A stretch of DNA of 64,000 bases from Raineyella sp964528755 (GCA_964528755.1 CAZGWN010000001.1:129974-193973), one strand, 5' to 3'; numbered from the stretch's first letter, positions 25,965 through 35,239 are shown. Made by a program: numbers and translations. The notes: generated from the letters alone by a model not told the origin.

Positions 25965-27148
25965 GCGAACCTCGGCAGGCTCGCCGGCCGTTCCGGGTCG
26001 CTGTCCAGGTACGGCAGCGGACCGGAGGTGTTGTCGCCCGAGTTCGGCCGGGGACGTGCCCGCCGCGGCTCGGCATCGCCGTACGCCGCGCGGACCAGTG
26101 CGGCGTGGGTCGGGGCGTCGGGGACGCCGGGCGCCCGCCGCGCCGCCATCTCCCGGCGGAGCACCGGGACGACCTCGGTCGCCAGCAGCTCGACCTGCTC
26201 CAGGGCCGGGCCCACGGGCAGCGTGCCGATGTCCATCGCCCACAGCTGCCGCTGGTAGTCGCCGAACCCTTCCCGGAAGGTCATCGTCTTGTCGATGACC
26301 TCCTGCGGCGACCCGACCGACAGCGGCGTGTCGCGGGCGATCTGCTCCAGGCTCGTGCCCCGGAACATCGGGTAGCTCTCGAAGTACGGCCGGAACCGGT
26401 CGTACGCATCCTGGGAGCGCTTGGCGATGAAGGCCTGTCCACCCAACCCGACGATCGCCTGCTCGGGCGTGCCGTGGCCGTAGTGGGCGAACCGCTGCCG
26501 ATAGAAGTCGACCAGGGGCTTGAAGTGGAAGTTCGGCGCCAGGAGGTGGTTGGCGAAGTAGCCATTGCCGTAGTACGCCGCCTGCTCGGCGATCTCGGGC
26601 GTGCGGATCGCCCCGTGCCACACGAACGGCGGCACCCCGTCGAGGGGCCGCGGCGTGGCGGTGAAGCCCTGCAACGGCGTACGGAACGTCCCCTCCCAGT
26701 CCACGACGTCCTCTCGCCACAGCCGGTGCAGCAGGTTGTAGTGCTCCAGCGCGAGCGGCACGCCCTGACGGATGTCCTGCCCGAACCACGGGTAGACCGG
26801 CACGGTGTTTCCCCGCCCCAGCATGAGGTCCATCCGGCCCCTGGCGACGTGCTGGAGGAACGCGTACTCCTCGGCGATCCTGACCGGGTCGTTCGTGGTG
26901 ATCAGGGTGACCGATGTGCTCAACAGGATGTTCGTGGTGGCGGCCGCCAGGTAGCCGAGCAGCACCGGCGGCGCGGAGGCGACGAAGGGCGGATTGTGGT
27001 GTTCGCCGAAGGCGAAGACGTCCAGGCCGAGGTCGTCGGCGGCCTGCGCGACCCGGATGGTGTCCTGGATGCGCTCCGCCTCCGTGCGGGGGGTGCCGGT
27101 CGCCGGGTCGGGCGCGATGTCGCCGACGCCGAAGATGCCGAACTGCAT
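25961..27148 (-). CDS. LLM class flavin-dependent monooxygenase, CE1758 type
   Basis: Encodes 395 residues with a luciferase-like TIM-barrel: MQFGIFGVGDIAPDP at the N-terminus, AFGEHHNPPFVASAPPVLLG (active-site histidines), TSVTLITTNDPVRIAEEYAFL and GRMDLMLGRGNTVPVYPWFG. Such enzymes oxidise organic substrates with O2 and FMNH2 supplied by a partner. The next gene is that partner reductase, and a MarR regulator lies 33 bases upstream, so MarR-oxygenase-reductase is one operon. The last 50 residues are low-complexity Arg/Pro. Confidence 0.87.
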   Translation of the reverse strand: MQFGIFGVGDIAPDPATGTPRTEAERIQDTIRVAQAADDLGLDVFAFGEHHNPPFVASAPPVLLGYLAAATTNILLSTSVTLITTNDPVRIAEEYAFLQHVARGRMDLMLGRGNTVPVYPWFGQDIRQGVPLALEHYNLLHRLWREDVVDWEGTFRTPLQGFTATPRPLDGVPPFVWHGAIRTPEIAEQAAYYGNGYFANHLLAPNFHFKPLVDFYRQRFAHYGHGTPEQAIVGLGGQAFIAKRSQDAYDRFRPYFESYPMFRGTSLEQIARDTPLSVGSPQEVIDKTMTFREGFGDYQRQLWAMDIGTLPVGPALEQVELLATEVVPVLRREMAARRAPGVPDAPTHAALVRAAYGDAEPRRARPRPNSGDNTSGPLPYLDSDPERPASLPRFA

Positions 27149-27181
27149 GGGGGTCCTTTCGTGGGACAGGTCGGGGGACGG

Positions 27182-27658
27182 TCAGCCGCGGGGGGCGAGG
27201 CCGAGATGGGTACGCAGGGTGGTGGTGAGGGTATCGATCCGGGCGAGTTGCTCCGCGTCGTACGCGTCGACGAACGTTTCGCGGACCGCTCGCAGGTGGG
27301 GCACGGTGCTGGCGTGGAACGCCCGTGCTCCGTCCTCGGAAAGGACGACCTCCGCGCCTCGGCTGTCGTCCGCGCAGGCGTCCCGACGGATCAGTCCGCG
27401 CTTCTCCATCCGGCCGAGGTGGTGGGAGAGGCGACTGCGTTCCCAGCCGATCTGCTCGGCCAGCTCCGAGGATCGCTGCCGGTGGCCCTTCGCCTCGCTG
27501 AGAGCGAGCAGGACCGTGTAGTCACCCGAGGACAGGCCCGTGTCGTTCTGCAACCTGGCCCCGAGCAGCCGCCCCACCAGCTCCGCCGTCTCGATGTAGT
27601 CCCGCCAGATCCGCAGCTGTTCCTTCGTGGGCAACGTACGGCGCCCGGTTCCGGCCAT
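27182..27658 (-). CDS. MarR family repressor of the monooxygenase operon
   Basis: Encodes 158 residues. The winged helix (about 45-115) includes RSSELAEQIGWERSRLSHHLGRMEKRGLI and the wing DDSRGAEVVLSE. A textbook AGGAGGTGGGG precedes the ATG at 27658. A TTG nine codons upstream lies inside an operator palindrome and is rejected as start. Two TGACATGTCA palindromes flank its promoter, strongly suggesting autoregulation. It heads the operon for the luciferase-like monooxygenase and its reductase. Confidence 0.88.
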   Translation of the reverse strand: MAGTGRRTLPTKEQLRIWRDYIETAELVGRLLGARLQNDTGLSSGDYTVLLALSEAKGHRQRSSELAEQIGWERSRLSHHLGRMEKRGLIRRDACADDSRGAEVVLSEDGARAFHASTVPHLRAVRETFVDAYDAEQLARIDTLTTTLRTHLGLAPRG

Positions 27659-27673
27659 CCCCACCTCCTGTGA

Positions 27674-27713
27674 TTGACATGTCAACCATAGGACGGGGTA
27701 GCTGACATGTCAA
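27674..27713 (-). promoter_or_regulatory. MarR promoter with two TGACATGTCA operators
   Basis: On the minus strand, TTGACA (27708-27713), a 17-base spacer and TATGGT (27685-27690) make a good sigma-70-type promoter. TGACATGTCA occurs at 27703-27712, overlapping the -35, and TTGACATGTCAA at 27674-27685, immediately after the -10. The centres are 28 bases apart. Two repressor dimers would block polymerase binding. Confidence 0.8.
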
Positions 27714-27745
27714 CTACTTTGCACCCGCCACGGCAGGCGTCGTCG

Positions 27746-28336
27746 TCAGCGGGCGAGGGCCGCCAGCACGGTGTCGCGGACGAGGGTCGGCGCCTGTTCG
27801 GTGGTGACGTCGCCGCGATACACCGCGGTCGAGGCACCGTGCACGATCGCCTGGACGACGTCGATCTGCCACTCGATCGGTACGTCGTCGCGGAACTCGC
27901 CGACCTCGCGACCCCGCGTCAGCAGGCCGAGGACGCGGGTCGCGGGTTCGGCGTGCACGCGGCGGAGCTCCTCGGGCGGCAGGGCGCGCGACCCGGCGAC
28001 GACCAGCGCCCCGTACCGATGGGTCAGCCACCAGGTGGCCTCGAGCAGGCGGCCGAGTGCCTGACGCGGGTCCCCTTCGAGATCGACCGTCGCCAGGACC
28101 TCATCGGTGTCGCGGATCGCCCGCTCGACCACCTCGCGGACCAAGGTCGTGCGCGAGTCGAAGTGGCCGTACAGGGTGACCCGGCCGACACCCGCTGCCT
28201 TCGCGATCTCGTTGACGCTTGCCTCGGGGTTGACGGCGAGCAGCCGGGTGGCCGCCTCGACGATCGCCTCGATGTTGCGCACGGCATCGGCCCGCATGAC
28301 GCGTTCACGCCCTCCGGCCTTCGACTCGGTCGTCAC
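27746..28336 (-). CDS. TetR family transcriptional regulator
   Basis: Encodes 196 residues from a GTG behind GGAAGGAG. The TetR DNA-binding helix-turn-helix spans about 20-65 (ILEAATRL-like IVEAATRLLAVNPEASVNEIAKAAGVGRVTLYGHF, in segments). The C-terminal helical domain binds an unknown ligand. A longer frame reaches upstream to 28423, but the GTG has the better ribosome binding site. It faces away from the MarR gene, with the operators between them possibly shared. Its targets are unknown and may lie in the adjacent divergent region. Confidence 0.82.
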   Translation of the reverse strand: MTTESKAGGRERVMRADAVRNIEAIVEAATRLLAVNPEASVNEIAKAAGVGRVTLYGHFDSRTTLVREVVERAIRDTDEVLATVDLEGDPRQALGRLLEATWWLTHRYGALVVAGSRALPPEELRRVHAEPATRVLGLLTRGREVGEFRDDVPIEWQIDVVQAIVHGASTAVYRGDVTTEQAPTLVRDTVLAALAR

Positions 28337-28560
28337 CGGTGGCCACTCCTTCCCTCCGGATGACCTCGGAGCGGGCCCGCATCCCCGGCACCACCGCGGC
28401 ACGTGCAGATCGGTCCCGGTCATCCACCCGTCGCTTCTTCTCGAACCATACCGTACGAATTGATAACTCGTACGGCCATGTTCAGGAAGTGGAACGCGGG
28501 AGGACCCCGGGACGTCCCCGCCGCCGGTCCCGCCGCCGTGCTGCCGTCACCCGGTGACGA

Positions 28561-29139
28561 TCACCTGGCCGCCCCGACCTCCGCCGCACCGGGAACCTCG
28601 TGGAGCCGGCCCGTCGCGACATCGAGGATGAATCCGTGGATCGGGATACGGCCGGGCACCAACGGGTGGTCGCGGATCCTCCGGACATCCTCGACCACGC
28701 TGGTCGCCTGATCGGCGATGGTCAGCCAATCGACGTAGTCCCCGGCGCGCGAGCCGGGGCCCGCACCGACATCGGCGAATCCGTCCGGGCCGAGTTCGGC
28801 GGTGTCGAGGCTGCTCGCCAGCAGATCCCGGATCACCTCGTCGGTGAAGAACTCCATGCCGCAGTTGGAGTGATGCACGACGAACCACTCCCGGGTGCCG
28901 AGCAGCTTGTACGAGATCACCAGCGAGCGGATGGCGTCGTCGGAGGCCCGACCACCGGCATTGCGGATCACATGGGCATCGCCCTCGGCCAGGCCGGCGA
29001 ACTTCGCCGGGTCCAGCCGGGCATCCATGCAGGTGAGGATCGCGAACCCGCGCGCCGGCGGCAGGGCAAGCGCGGACTTCTCGCCGAACGATTCGGCGTA
29101 CGCCGCGTTGGCGGCCAGGACTTCGGTCAGGACGGACAT
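28561..29139 (-). CDS. Beta-class carbonic anhydrase
   Basis: Encodes 192 residues. Zinc and active-site residues of beta-carbonic anhydrases are present: C37-M-D39-A-R41 (TCMDARLDP), and H90 with C93 in VVHHSNCGMEFF. HVIRNAGGRASDDAIRSL is the conserved dimer segment. The enzyme interconverts CO2 and bicarbonate in the cytosol. GGGAG precedes the ATG. It is divergent from the purine cluster, and allantoate and oxalurate breakdown would release CO2, so a supporting role is conceivable but only by proximity. Confidence 0.88.
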   Translation of the reverse strand: MSVLTEVLAANAAYAESFGEKSALALPPARGFAILTCMDARLDPAKFAGLAEGDAHVIRNAGGRASDDAIRSLVISYKLLGTREWFVVHHSNCGMEFFTDEVIRDLLASSLDTAELGPDGFADVGAGPGSRAGDYVDWLTIADQATSVVEDVRRIRDHPLVPGRIPIHGFILDVATGRLHEVPGAAEVGAAR

Positions 29140-29322
29140 GCGGCGGCTCCCGTGGTCGGTGTCGGGGATCAGGAACGTGACCCGTACAACACAGGTGAGC
29201 TTATCGCAAGCATCACGATCTGCAATGTCCGATGGACCGCGCGGCCGTCCGGAGCCGCGTCGGTCGGCCCGGCCACCGGCACGCACCGAGGTGAAATACT
29301 CCTTGCGTGCCACCGCTGCCTG

Positions 29323-29335
29323 GAAACCTGGTTTC
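29323..29335 (+). promoter_or_regulatory. 13-bp palindrome GAAACC-T-GGTTTC upstream of purine operon
   Basis: A perfect palindrome, GAAACCTGGTTTC, lies 43 bases before the TAGCGT -10-like hexamer (29378-29383) of the first gene in the allantoin operon. Similar GAAA-N6-TTTC dyads lie before the NCS1 permease (35328-35341) and upstream of the cation symporter (55731-55744). It is a candidate operator for a cluster regulator such as the RpiR protein. Confidence 0.45.
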
Positions 29336-29390
29336 AGATGGAGACCTGCCCGTAACACGTACGGAACCCCCGCTGCCTAGCGTCACGGGG

Positions 29391-30488
29391 GTGACCACCA
29401 CTTCGACGAGCATCCTGCAGCCGAGGGTCGACGCCGGCCCCGCCTACCTCTCGGCGCGACCGGAGAACGTGCTGTGGGGCCGACTCCCGTGCGCGGCGGA
29501 CCGTCCCCGGGTCACGGTGGATCCGGGTACCGAACTGGTCGTCGACACCGTCAGCCACGAGGGACTCCTGGAGGATCAGGGGTCCGACCCGGTGGCCTTC
29601 TTCGGGTCACACGGCATCCGGGAGGGCGAGGTCCTCACCGACGCGATCGACGTCGTCCGGCACGGCCGACGTGACCCGACCACCGACGGGCCGCACGTGG
29701 TCACCGGCCCGATCGCCGTGCGCGGTGCCGTCCCCGGGGACCTGCTCGCCATCACCCTCGTCGCCGTCGAGCCGAGGGTGCCGTACGGGGTGATCTCCAA
29801 CCGCCACGGGCGCGGCGCCCTGCCGGGTGAGTACCCGGCCGGCCCCGACACCGTGAGCGTCTTCAGCGCCCTCGACCCGGCCGACCCCCGCTATGCCCTG
29901 CTCGACCCGTGGGAGGGCGCGCCGCGGCCCGTACGATTCCCGATCCGGCCGTTCCTCGGCATCATGGGGGTCGCCGCCGCCGGCGACGAACGACCGCACT
30001 CGGTGCCCCCGGGCCCGTACGGGGGCAACATCGACATCAATCTGCTCACCGTCGGCTCGACGCTCTATCTGCCCGTCCAGGTCCCCGGTGCCCTGGCGTA
30101 CGTCGGCGATCCGCACTTCGCCCAGGGGGACGGCGAGATCGCCCTCACCGCGCTGGAGGCCTCGTTGCGGGTGAGGCTGCGCCTGGGACTCGTCCCGGCC
30201 GCGCAGGCCGAGCGCCGCTTCGGCCCCGTCCGCGGCCCGCTGGCCCACGCGGGTGAGTTCTGGATCCCGACCGGGCTGGACCCCGACCTGAACGAGGCCG
30301 TCCGCGCGTGCGCCCGGTCCTGCCTCGACCTGCTGCACCACCGCTGGGGGATGGACCGGGCCCGGGCGCTCGCCTACGCCTCGGCGGCGGTGGACTTCAA
30401 CATCTCCCAGGGCGTCGACCGGGTGTGCGGCGTGCACGCGCGCATCCGGGCGGCCGACCTGTCCGGGCTGGAAGCAGCCGACGCATGA
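29391..30488 (+). CDS. Acetamidase/formamidase family amidohydrolase
   Basis: Encodes 365 residues from a GTG that follows TAGCGT by seven bases with no ribosome binding site, so probably leaderless. It matches the FmdA_AmdA family in ILQPRVDAGPAYL, VDTVSHEGLLED, VTGPIAVRGAVPGDLLAITLVAVEP, RPFLGIMGVA and the GPYGGNIDINLLTVGSTLYLPVQVPGAL region. Known members hydrolyse formamide or acetamide to acid and ammonia. Here it heads the allantoinase-PucG-AllC operon (31 bases before allB), so a small amide from purine breakdown, such as oxamate, is a plausible substrate. That is inference only. Confidence 0.82.
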   Translation: MTTTSTSILQPRVDAGPAYLSARPENVLWGRLPCAADRPRVTVDPGTELVVDTVSHEGLLEDQGSDPVAFFGSHGIREGEVLTDAIDVVRHGRRDPTTDGPHVVTGPIAVRGAVPGDLLAITLVAVEPRVPYGVISNRHGRGALPGEYPAGPDTVSVFSALDPADPRYALLDPWEGAPRPVRFPIRPFLGIMGVAAAGDERPHSVPPGPYGGNIDINLLTVGSTLYLPVQVPGALAYVGDPHFAQGDGEIALTALEASLRVRLRLGLVPAAQAERRFGPVRGPLAHAGEFWIPTGLDPDLNEAVRACARSCLDLLHHRWGMDRARALAYASAAVDFNISQGVDRVCGVHARIRAADLSGLEAADA

Positions 30489-30519
30489 TCCCCGTCCCCA
30501 TCAACGCCCAGGAGCAACC

Positions 30520-31863
30520 ATGCTGACCATCAGCGCCGCCCGCGCGGTCATCGACGGGCGGACCGTCGCCGCCACGCTCACCGTCCGGGACGGCATCATC
30601 GAGTCGATCCTCGAGGGCACCACCACACCGGGCGCCGACGTGGTCCTCGGCGACGACCGGGTACTGCTGCCCGGCGCGGTCGACACCCACGTCCATCTCA
30701 ACGAACCGGGGCGCACCCACTGGGAGGGATTCGCCACCGGCACCCGTGCCGGCGCCGCGGGCGGGGTGACGACGATCATCGACATGCCGCTCAACTGCAT
30801 TCCCCCGACGACGACCCCGGAGGCGCTGGCGACCAAGCGGGCGGCCGCCCGGGGCAAGCTCGCCGTCGACGTGGGGTTCTGGGGTGGGGCGGTCCCCGAC
30901 AACCTCGGTCACCTCGCCGAGCTGTGGGAGGCCGGGGTCTTCGGTTTCAAGTGCTTCCTGCTGCCCAGCGGGGTCGACGAGTTCGCGCCGCTCGACCCGA
31001 GCCAGTTCGCCGCGGCCATGACGGAGGTCGCCCGACTGGACGGGTTGATGATCGTGCACGCCGAGGACCAGGGCACCCTGGAGGCGGCCCCGCACCGCCC
31101 CTCCCGGGCGTACGCCGACTTCCTGCTCTCCCGACCCGACGCGGCCGAGGTGGCCGCGATCCGCCGGGTCATCGACACCATGCGCGAGACCGGGGCCCGC
31201 ACCCACCTGCTGCACCTGTCCAGCGCCCGCGCGCTCGAGATGATCGCGGCCGCCCGCACCGAGGGGCTGCCCCTGACCGTGGAGAGCTGCCCGCACTACC
31301 TGTGCCTGGAGGCCGAGGCGATCCCCGACGCCGCCGCCCAGTACAAGTGCTGCCCGCCCATCCGTGACCACGGCAACCGCGATGCCCTCTGGCAGGCCCT
31401 GGAGGAGGGGCTCATCGACACCGTCGTCACCGACCACTCCCCTGCCGGCCCCGAGGACAAGTTCGCGGGCGGCGGCGACCTCCAGCAGGCGTGGGGAGGG
31501 ATCGCCGGACTCCAGGTCGGCTACACGGCGATGCTCGACGAAGCCGCCCGCCGCGGCCACGGCCCGGCCGACGTCGCCGGCTGGATGGCCGGCGCCACCG
31601 CGGATCTGGTCGGGCTGACCGACCGAGGCCGGATCGCCGTCGGCGCCCGGGCCGACCTGGTGGCGTACGCCCCCGGGACGGTCACCCGGGTCCGCGCCGA
31701 GGATCTGGAGCACCGCCATCCGATCAGCGCGTGGGACGGCCGGCTGCTGCAGGGGTCGATCGCAGGCGTGTGGCTCGCCGGGACCCCCTACGACCGGACG
31801 ACCCCACCGAGGGGCAGCGAACTCACCCGCCCACGGACCCCCGCCCAGGAGGCGAGCCGATGA
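30520..31863 (+). CDS. allB: Allantoinase
   Basis: Encodes 447 residues with a dihydroorotase-type amidohydrolase fold. DTHVHLNEPGRTHWEGF is close to the signature that separates allantoinases from dihydroorotases. GFKCFLLPSG contains the lysine expected to be carboxylated to bridge two metals. Later metal ligands appear in VHAEDQ, HLLHLSSA and VVTDHSPAG. It opens the hydantoin ring of allantoin to allantoate. Its stop overlaps the PucG start (ATGA), so they are co-translated. Only one step from allantoin is covered, and the racemase and permease for its substrate are encoded just downstream. Confidence 0.93.
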   Translation: MLTISAARAVIDGRTVAATLTVRDGIIESILEGTTTPGADVVLGDDRVLLPGAVDTHVHLNEPGRTHWEGFATGTRAGAAGGVTTIIDMPLNCIPPTTTPEALATKRAAARGKLAVDVGFWGGAVPDNLGHLAELWEAGVFGFKCFLLPSGVDEFAPLDPSQFAAAMTEVARLDGLMIVHAEDQGTLEAAPHRPSRAYADFLLSRPDAAEVAAIRRVIDTMRETGARTHLLHLSSARALEMIAAARTEGLPLTVESCPHYLCLEAEAIPDAAAQYKCCPPIRDHGNRDALWQALEEGLIDTVVTDHSPAGPEDKFAGGGDLQQAWGGIAGLQVGYTAMLDEAARRGHGPADVAGWMAGATADLVGLTDRGRIAVGARADLVAYAPGTVTRVRAEDLEHRHPISAWDGRLLQGSIAGVWLAGTPYDRTTPPRGSELTRPRTPAQEASR

Positions 31864-33089
31864 CGACCGACACCATCAACCCACCCACCCGGCTGCTGAT
31901 GGGCCCGGGCCCGATCGGCGCCGATCCTCGGGTCCTGCGGGCGATGGCAGCTCCGCTGGTCGGCCAGTTCGACCCGGTGATGACCGACTACATGCACCAG
32001 ACGATGGCGCTCTACCGGCGGGTGTTCGACACGGCCAACGAGGCGACCCTGCTCGTCGACGGCACCTCGCGGGCCGCGATCGAGGCCGTGCTGGTCTCGC
32101 TGGTCGAGCCGGGCGACACCGTCCTCGTACCGGTGATGGGCCGCTTCGGGCTCCTGCTCACCGAGATCGCCGGGCGCGTCGGGGCGAAGGTGGTCACCAT
32201 CGAGCGGCCGTGGGGCGAGGTCTTCACGTCCGAGGAGATCGAGCAGGCCATCCTCGCCCACCACCCCCGGGTCCTCGCGCTGGTCCAGGGCGACACGTCC
32301 ACCACGATGAACCAGCCGCTGGCCGAGATCGGCCCGATCTGCCGGCGCCACGGCGTGTTGTCGTACGTGGACGCGACCGCCTCGCTGGGCGGCAACACCT
32401 TCCGCTGTGACGAGTGGCAGATCGACGCCGCCTCCGCCGGCCTGCAGAAGTGCCTCGGCGGCCCGCCCGGCTCGGCCCCCGTCACCCTGTCGACGCCGGC
32501 CGCCGAGGTGGTGCGTTCCCGCCGTCACATCGAGGCGGGGATCGCCGACGGCACCGAGCCGACGGGCGTACGGATCCGCTCGAACTACCTCGATCTGGCG
32601 ATGATCCTCGACTACTGGGGTCCGGCGCGACTCAACCACCACACCGAGGCCACGTCGATGCTCTACGCCGCCCACGAGTGCGCCCGGCTGCTCGTCGCCG
32701 AGGGCATCGACGAGGCCGTCGAGCGACACCGGCGGCACGGCCGGGCGATGGCGGCGGGCATCAATGGTCTGGGCCTGAGCCTCTACGGCGACCAGGAGCA
32801 CCGGATGAACAACGTCATCGGCGTCGTCATCCCCACCGGTGTGGACGGGGAACACGTCCGCGCGGGTCTGCTGGACCACTACGGCATCGAGATCGGCACG
32901 TCCTTCGGTCCGCTGCGCGGGGTGATCTGGCGCATCGGCGTGATGGGCTACAACGCCCGGGCCGACGCCGTACTCACCACCCTGGCCGCGCTGGAGCAGG
33001 AGTTGCGCCGGGCCGGCGCACCCGTACCGGCCGGTGGCGGGGTGGACGCCGCCCTGGCGACCTACGCCGAGGAGGAGGTGGCGGCATGA
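31860..33089 (+). CDS. pucG: (S)-ureidoglycine-glyoxylate aminotransferase
   Basis: Encodes 409 residues of the class V PLP-dependent alanine-glyoxylate aminotransferase type. The PLP lysine is K197 in SAGLQKCLGGPPGSAPVTLS. N-terminal LLMGPGPIGADPRVLRAM and GTSRAAIEAVL match the family. In the context of allantoinase and allantoate amidohydrolase this is the PucG/HpxJ enzyme, which transfers the amino group of unstable ureidoglycine to glyoxylate to give oxalurate and glycine. It overlaps both neighbours by four bases, matching the need to catch ureidoglycine directly. No dedicated glyoxylate source is evident, though a GlcD-like oxidase lies at 47392-48747. Confidence 0.9.
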   Translation: MTTDTINPPTRLLMGPGPIGADPRVLRAMAAPLVGQFDPVMTDYMHQTMALYRRVFDTANEATLLVDGTSRAAIEAVLVSLVEPGDTVLVPVMGRFGLLLTEIAGRVGAKVVTIERPWGEVFTSEEIEQAILAHHPRVLALVQGDTSTTMNQPLAEIGPICRRHGVLSYVDATASLGGNTFRCDEWQIDAASAGLQKCLGGPPGSAPVTLSTPAAEVVRSRRHIEAGIADGTEPTGVRIRSNYLDLAMILDYWGPARLNHHTEATSMLYAAHECARLLVAEGIDEAVERHRRHGRAMAAGINGLGLSLYGDQEHRMNNVIGVVIPTGVDGEHVRAGLLDHYGIEIGTSFGPLRGVIWRIGVMGYNARADAVLTTLAALEQELRRAGAPVPAGGGVDAALATYAEEEVAA

Positions 33090-34369
33090 CAGCATCCCCG
33101 GACCGCACCTCGACCGAGGACGCCACCGTCGCGCTGGAGCGTTGCGACCGGCTGGCGACCATCTCGTCGATGCCCGACGGGATCCGGCGGATCTACCTCA
33201 GCCCCCAGCACGCCGAGGCCGACAGGCTGGCGGCCGAGTGGATGCGCGAGGCGGGTCTGACCACCTGGATGGATGGCGCCGGCAGCCGCTGCGGGCGGGT
33301 GGAGGGCCGTACGCCCGGCCTGCCGGCCCTGCTGCTCGGCTCCCACCTGGACACCGTCCCCGACGCCGGACGCTACGACGGCGTGCTCGGCGTGATGATC
33401 GCCGTCCTCGTGGCCCGGCGGCTGGCCCCGATCGCCCACACCCTGCCGTTCGCCCTGGAGGTCGTGGCCTTTCCCGACGAGGAGGGCGTACGCTTCGGCG
33501 CCACCCTGCTGGGATCGCGAGCCCTCGCCGGGACGTGGGACCCGCAGTGGTGGACCCTCACCGACGCCGAGGGCGTCTCCCTGGCACAGGCCTTCCGCCA
33601 GTTCGGCCTCGACCCGGCGCGGATCGGTACGGCCGCGCGCCGGCCCGACAGTGTCATCGGCTACCTCGAGGCGCACATCGAGCAGGGCACCGCGTTGCAG
33701 GACGGCGACGAGGCGCTGGGGGTGGTGACATCGATCGCCGGGGCCCGGCGGATGGCGATCCGGTTCCTCGGCGAGGCCGGCCACGCCGGCGGCACGCCGT
33801 ACGAGAAGCGCCACGATGCGCTGGTCGGGGCGAGCGAGGCGGTCGTGGAGATCGAGCGGATCGGTCGGTCGCGCGGTGTCATCGCCACCGTCGGCTCGCT
33901 GGAGGTCCGGCCCGGCGCGGTCAACGTCGTCCCCGGCCGCGTCGATCTCACCCTCGACCTGCGTGCCCCCGACGACGCATCCCGGGACGACTCCTGGGCG
34001 GCGATCCGGGATCGGATGACCGCGATCGCGGATCGCCGGGGGCTCACCGTGCAGACCCGTCCGACCCATGTGGCCCGGTCCGTCGCCTGCGCGCCGAACC
34101 TGCAGGAGGCGGTTGCCGCAGGGATCACCGAGGTCACCGGCTCCGGCTCACCCCTGCGCCTGTGGTCCCGGGCCGGACACGACGCGATGGCCGTCGCCGA
34201 CCTGTGCCCGGTCGGCATGCAGTTCATCCGCTGCCGCGACGGGATCAGCCACCGGCCCGACGAGTCGGTCCGCGCCGACGACGTCGCGCAGGCCATCGAC
34301 GCGCTGGAGCGGACGGTGCTGACGCTGGCCCGGGCGTACCGGACCGACCAGGCCACTGCCGACCTCTGA
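33086..34369 (+). CDS. allC: Allantoate amidohydrolase (M20 family)
   Basis: Encodes 427 residues of the M20 hydantoinase/carbamoylase group. Metal-binding motifs are GSHLDTVPDAGRYDG (His, Asp), FPDEEGVRF (Glu-Glu) and EAHIEQGTALQ. GEAGHAGGTPYEKRHDAL lies in the lid domain, and HDAM and SHRPDESV come near the C-terminus. It hydrolyses allantoate to ureidoglycine, ammonia and CO2. It overlaps the pucG stop by four bases and is followed 48 bases later by the RpiR regulator. N-carbamoyl-amino-acid hydrolase is the alternative in this family, but context argues for allantoate. Confidence 0.9.
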   Translation: MTASPDRTSTEDATVALERCDRLATISSMPDGIRRIYLSPQHAEADRLAAEWMREAGLTTWMDGAGSRCGRVEGRTPGLPALLLGSHLDTVPDAGRYDGVLGVMIAVLVARRLAPIAHTLPFALEVVAFPDEEGVRFGATLLGSRALAGTWDPQWWTLTDAEGVSLAQAFRQFGLDPARIGTAARRPDSVIGYLEAHIEQGTALQDGDEALGVVTSIAGARRMAIRFLGEAGHAGGTPYEKRHDALVGASEAVVEIERIGRSRGVIATVGSLEVRPGAVNVVPGRVDLTLDLRAPDDASRDDSWAAIRDRMTAIADRRGLTVQTRPTHVARSVACAPNLQEAVAAGITEVTGSGSPLRLWSRAGHDAMAVADLCPVGMQFIRCRDGISHRPDESVRADDVAQAIDALERTVLTLARAYRTDQATADL

Positions 34370-34417
34370 GGCTTGCCGGACCGGGCCGGCGCGGGGCTGC
34401 GACGTAGGGTGGGGCCG

Positions 34418-35239
34418 ATGAGCATCGTGGCACGGATCCAGGAGCACTACGCGGAGTTGCCCCCGCAGGCACGCCGGGCCGCCGATGCCATCCTGGACCA
34501 CGCGGATGACCTGGCCCTCTATTCCTCGGCCGAGCTCGCCGAGATCAGCGGGGTGTCCCAGGCCACCCTCAGCCGGCTCTACCGGCAGCTCGGCTTCTCC
34601 TCCTTCGCCGAGGTCCGCGACGAGGCGCGGCTGCTGCGCGGGCGGGGGGTCCCGCTGGACCGCGCCGACCACCCGGTCGCGCTGAGGGAGCATCTGGAGG
34701 CCGACGTCGCCAATGTCCGTCGCTGTCTGGAGGGCCTCGACCCCGACGACCTGGCCACGGCCGTACGGCATCTGGCCCACGACCGCCGGGTCGCGATCAT
34801 CGGCACCCGCAACTCCTACCCGGTCGCCCTGCACCTGCGCCAGCAGCTGATCCAGGTGCGCAACCGGATCGACCTGCTGCCCCTGGCCGGACAGACCCTC
34901 GGCGAGGACATCACCGACCTGGGCGAGGGCGACACCGCCGTCCTCATCGGGTTCCGCCGCCGGCGACGGGACTTCCCCCGGATCCTGGACGCCTGCCGCG
35001 CGTCCGGCGCCTTCGTCATCCTCATCGCCGACACCGCCGCCCGCCGCTATGCCTCCCGAACGGCGGTGTGGTTCTCCTGTCCCCTCGACGCGCCCGGCGC
35101 CTTCGATTCGTACGCCGCCGCGATGGCTCTGGTCGCCCTGTTGTCCTCCACGGTGGCCACTGAGCTCGGCGACGCGGGGCGCCGCCGGGTGACCCGGGTT
35201 GCCGGGACGTACGAGGCCCTGGACGAACTGGACACCTGA
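34418..35239 (+). CDS. MurR/RpiR family transcriptional regulator
   Basis: Encodes 273 residues. An N-terminal HTH_6 domain (about 1-75) contains YSSAELAEISGVSQATLSRLYRQLGFSSF in segments. The C-terminal SIS domain (about 125-255) begins RVAIIGTRNSYPVALHLRQQL and contains AVLIGFRRRRRDFPRIL. RpiR proteins sense phosphosugars or small metabolites and act as repressors or activators. Its place between the allantoin enzymes and the NCS1 permease makes it the leading regulator of both arms. The ATG follows TAGGGT (34405-34410) by seven bases without a Shine-Dalgarno, giving a probable leaderless promoter inside the operon. Confidence 0.87.
   Translation: MSIVARIQEHYAELPPQARRAADAILDHADDLALYSSAELAEISGVSQATLSRLYRQLGFSSFAEVRDEARLLRGRGVPLDRADHPVALREHLEADVANVRRCLEGLDPDDLATAVRHLAHDRRVAIIGTRNSYPVALHLRQQLIQVRNRIDLLPLAGQTLGEDITDLGEGDTAVLIGFRRRRRDFPRILDACRASGAFVILIADTAARRYASRTAVWFSCPLDAPGAFDSYAAAMALVALLSSTVATELGDAGRRRVTRVAGTYEALDELDT

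Noticed and set aside
27683..27685. TTG start for the MarR gene, giving 167 residues
   Set aside because: It lies inside the operator palindrome and lacks a ribosome binding site. ATG at 27658 has a near-perfect one.
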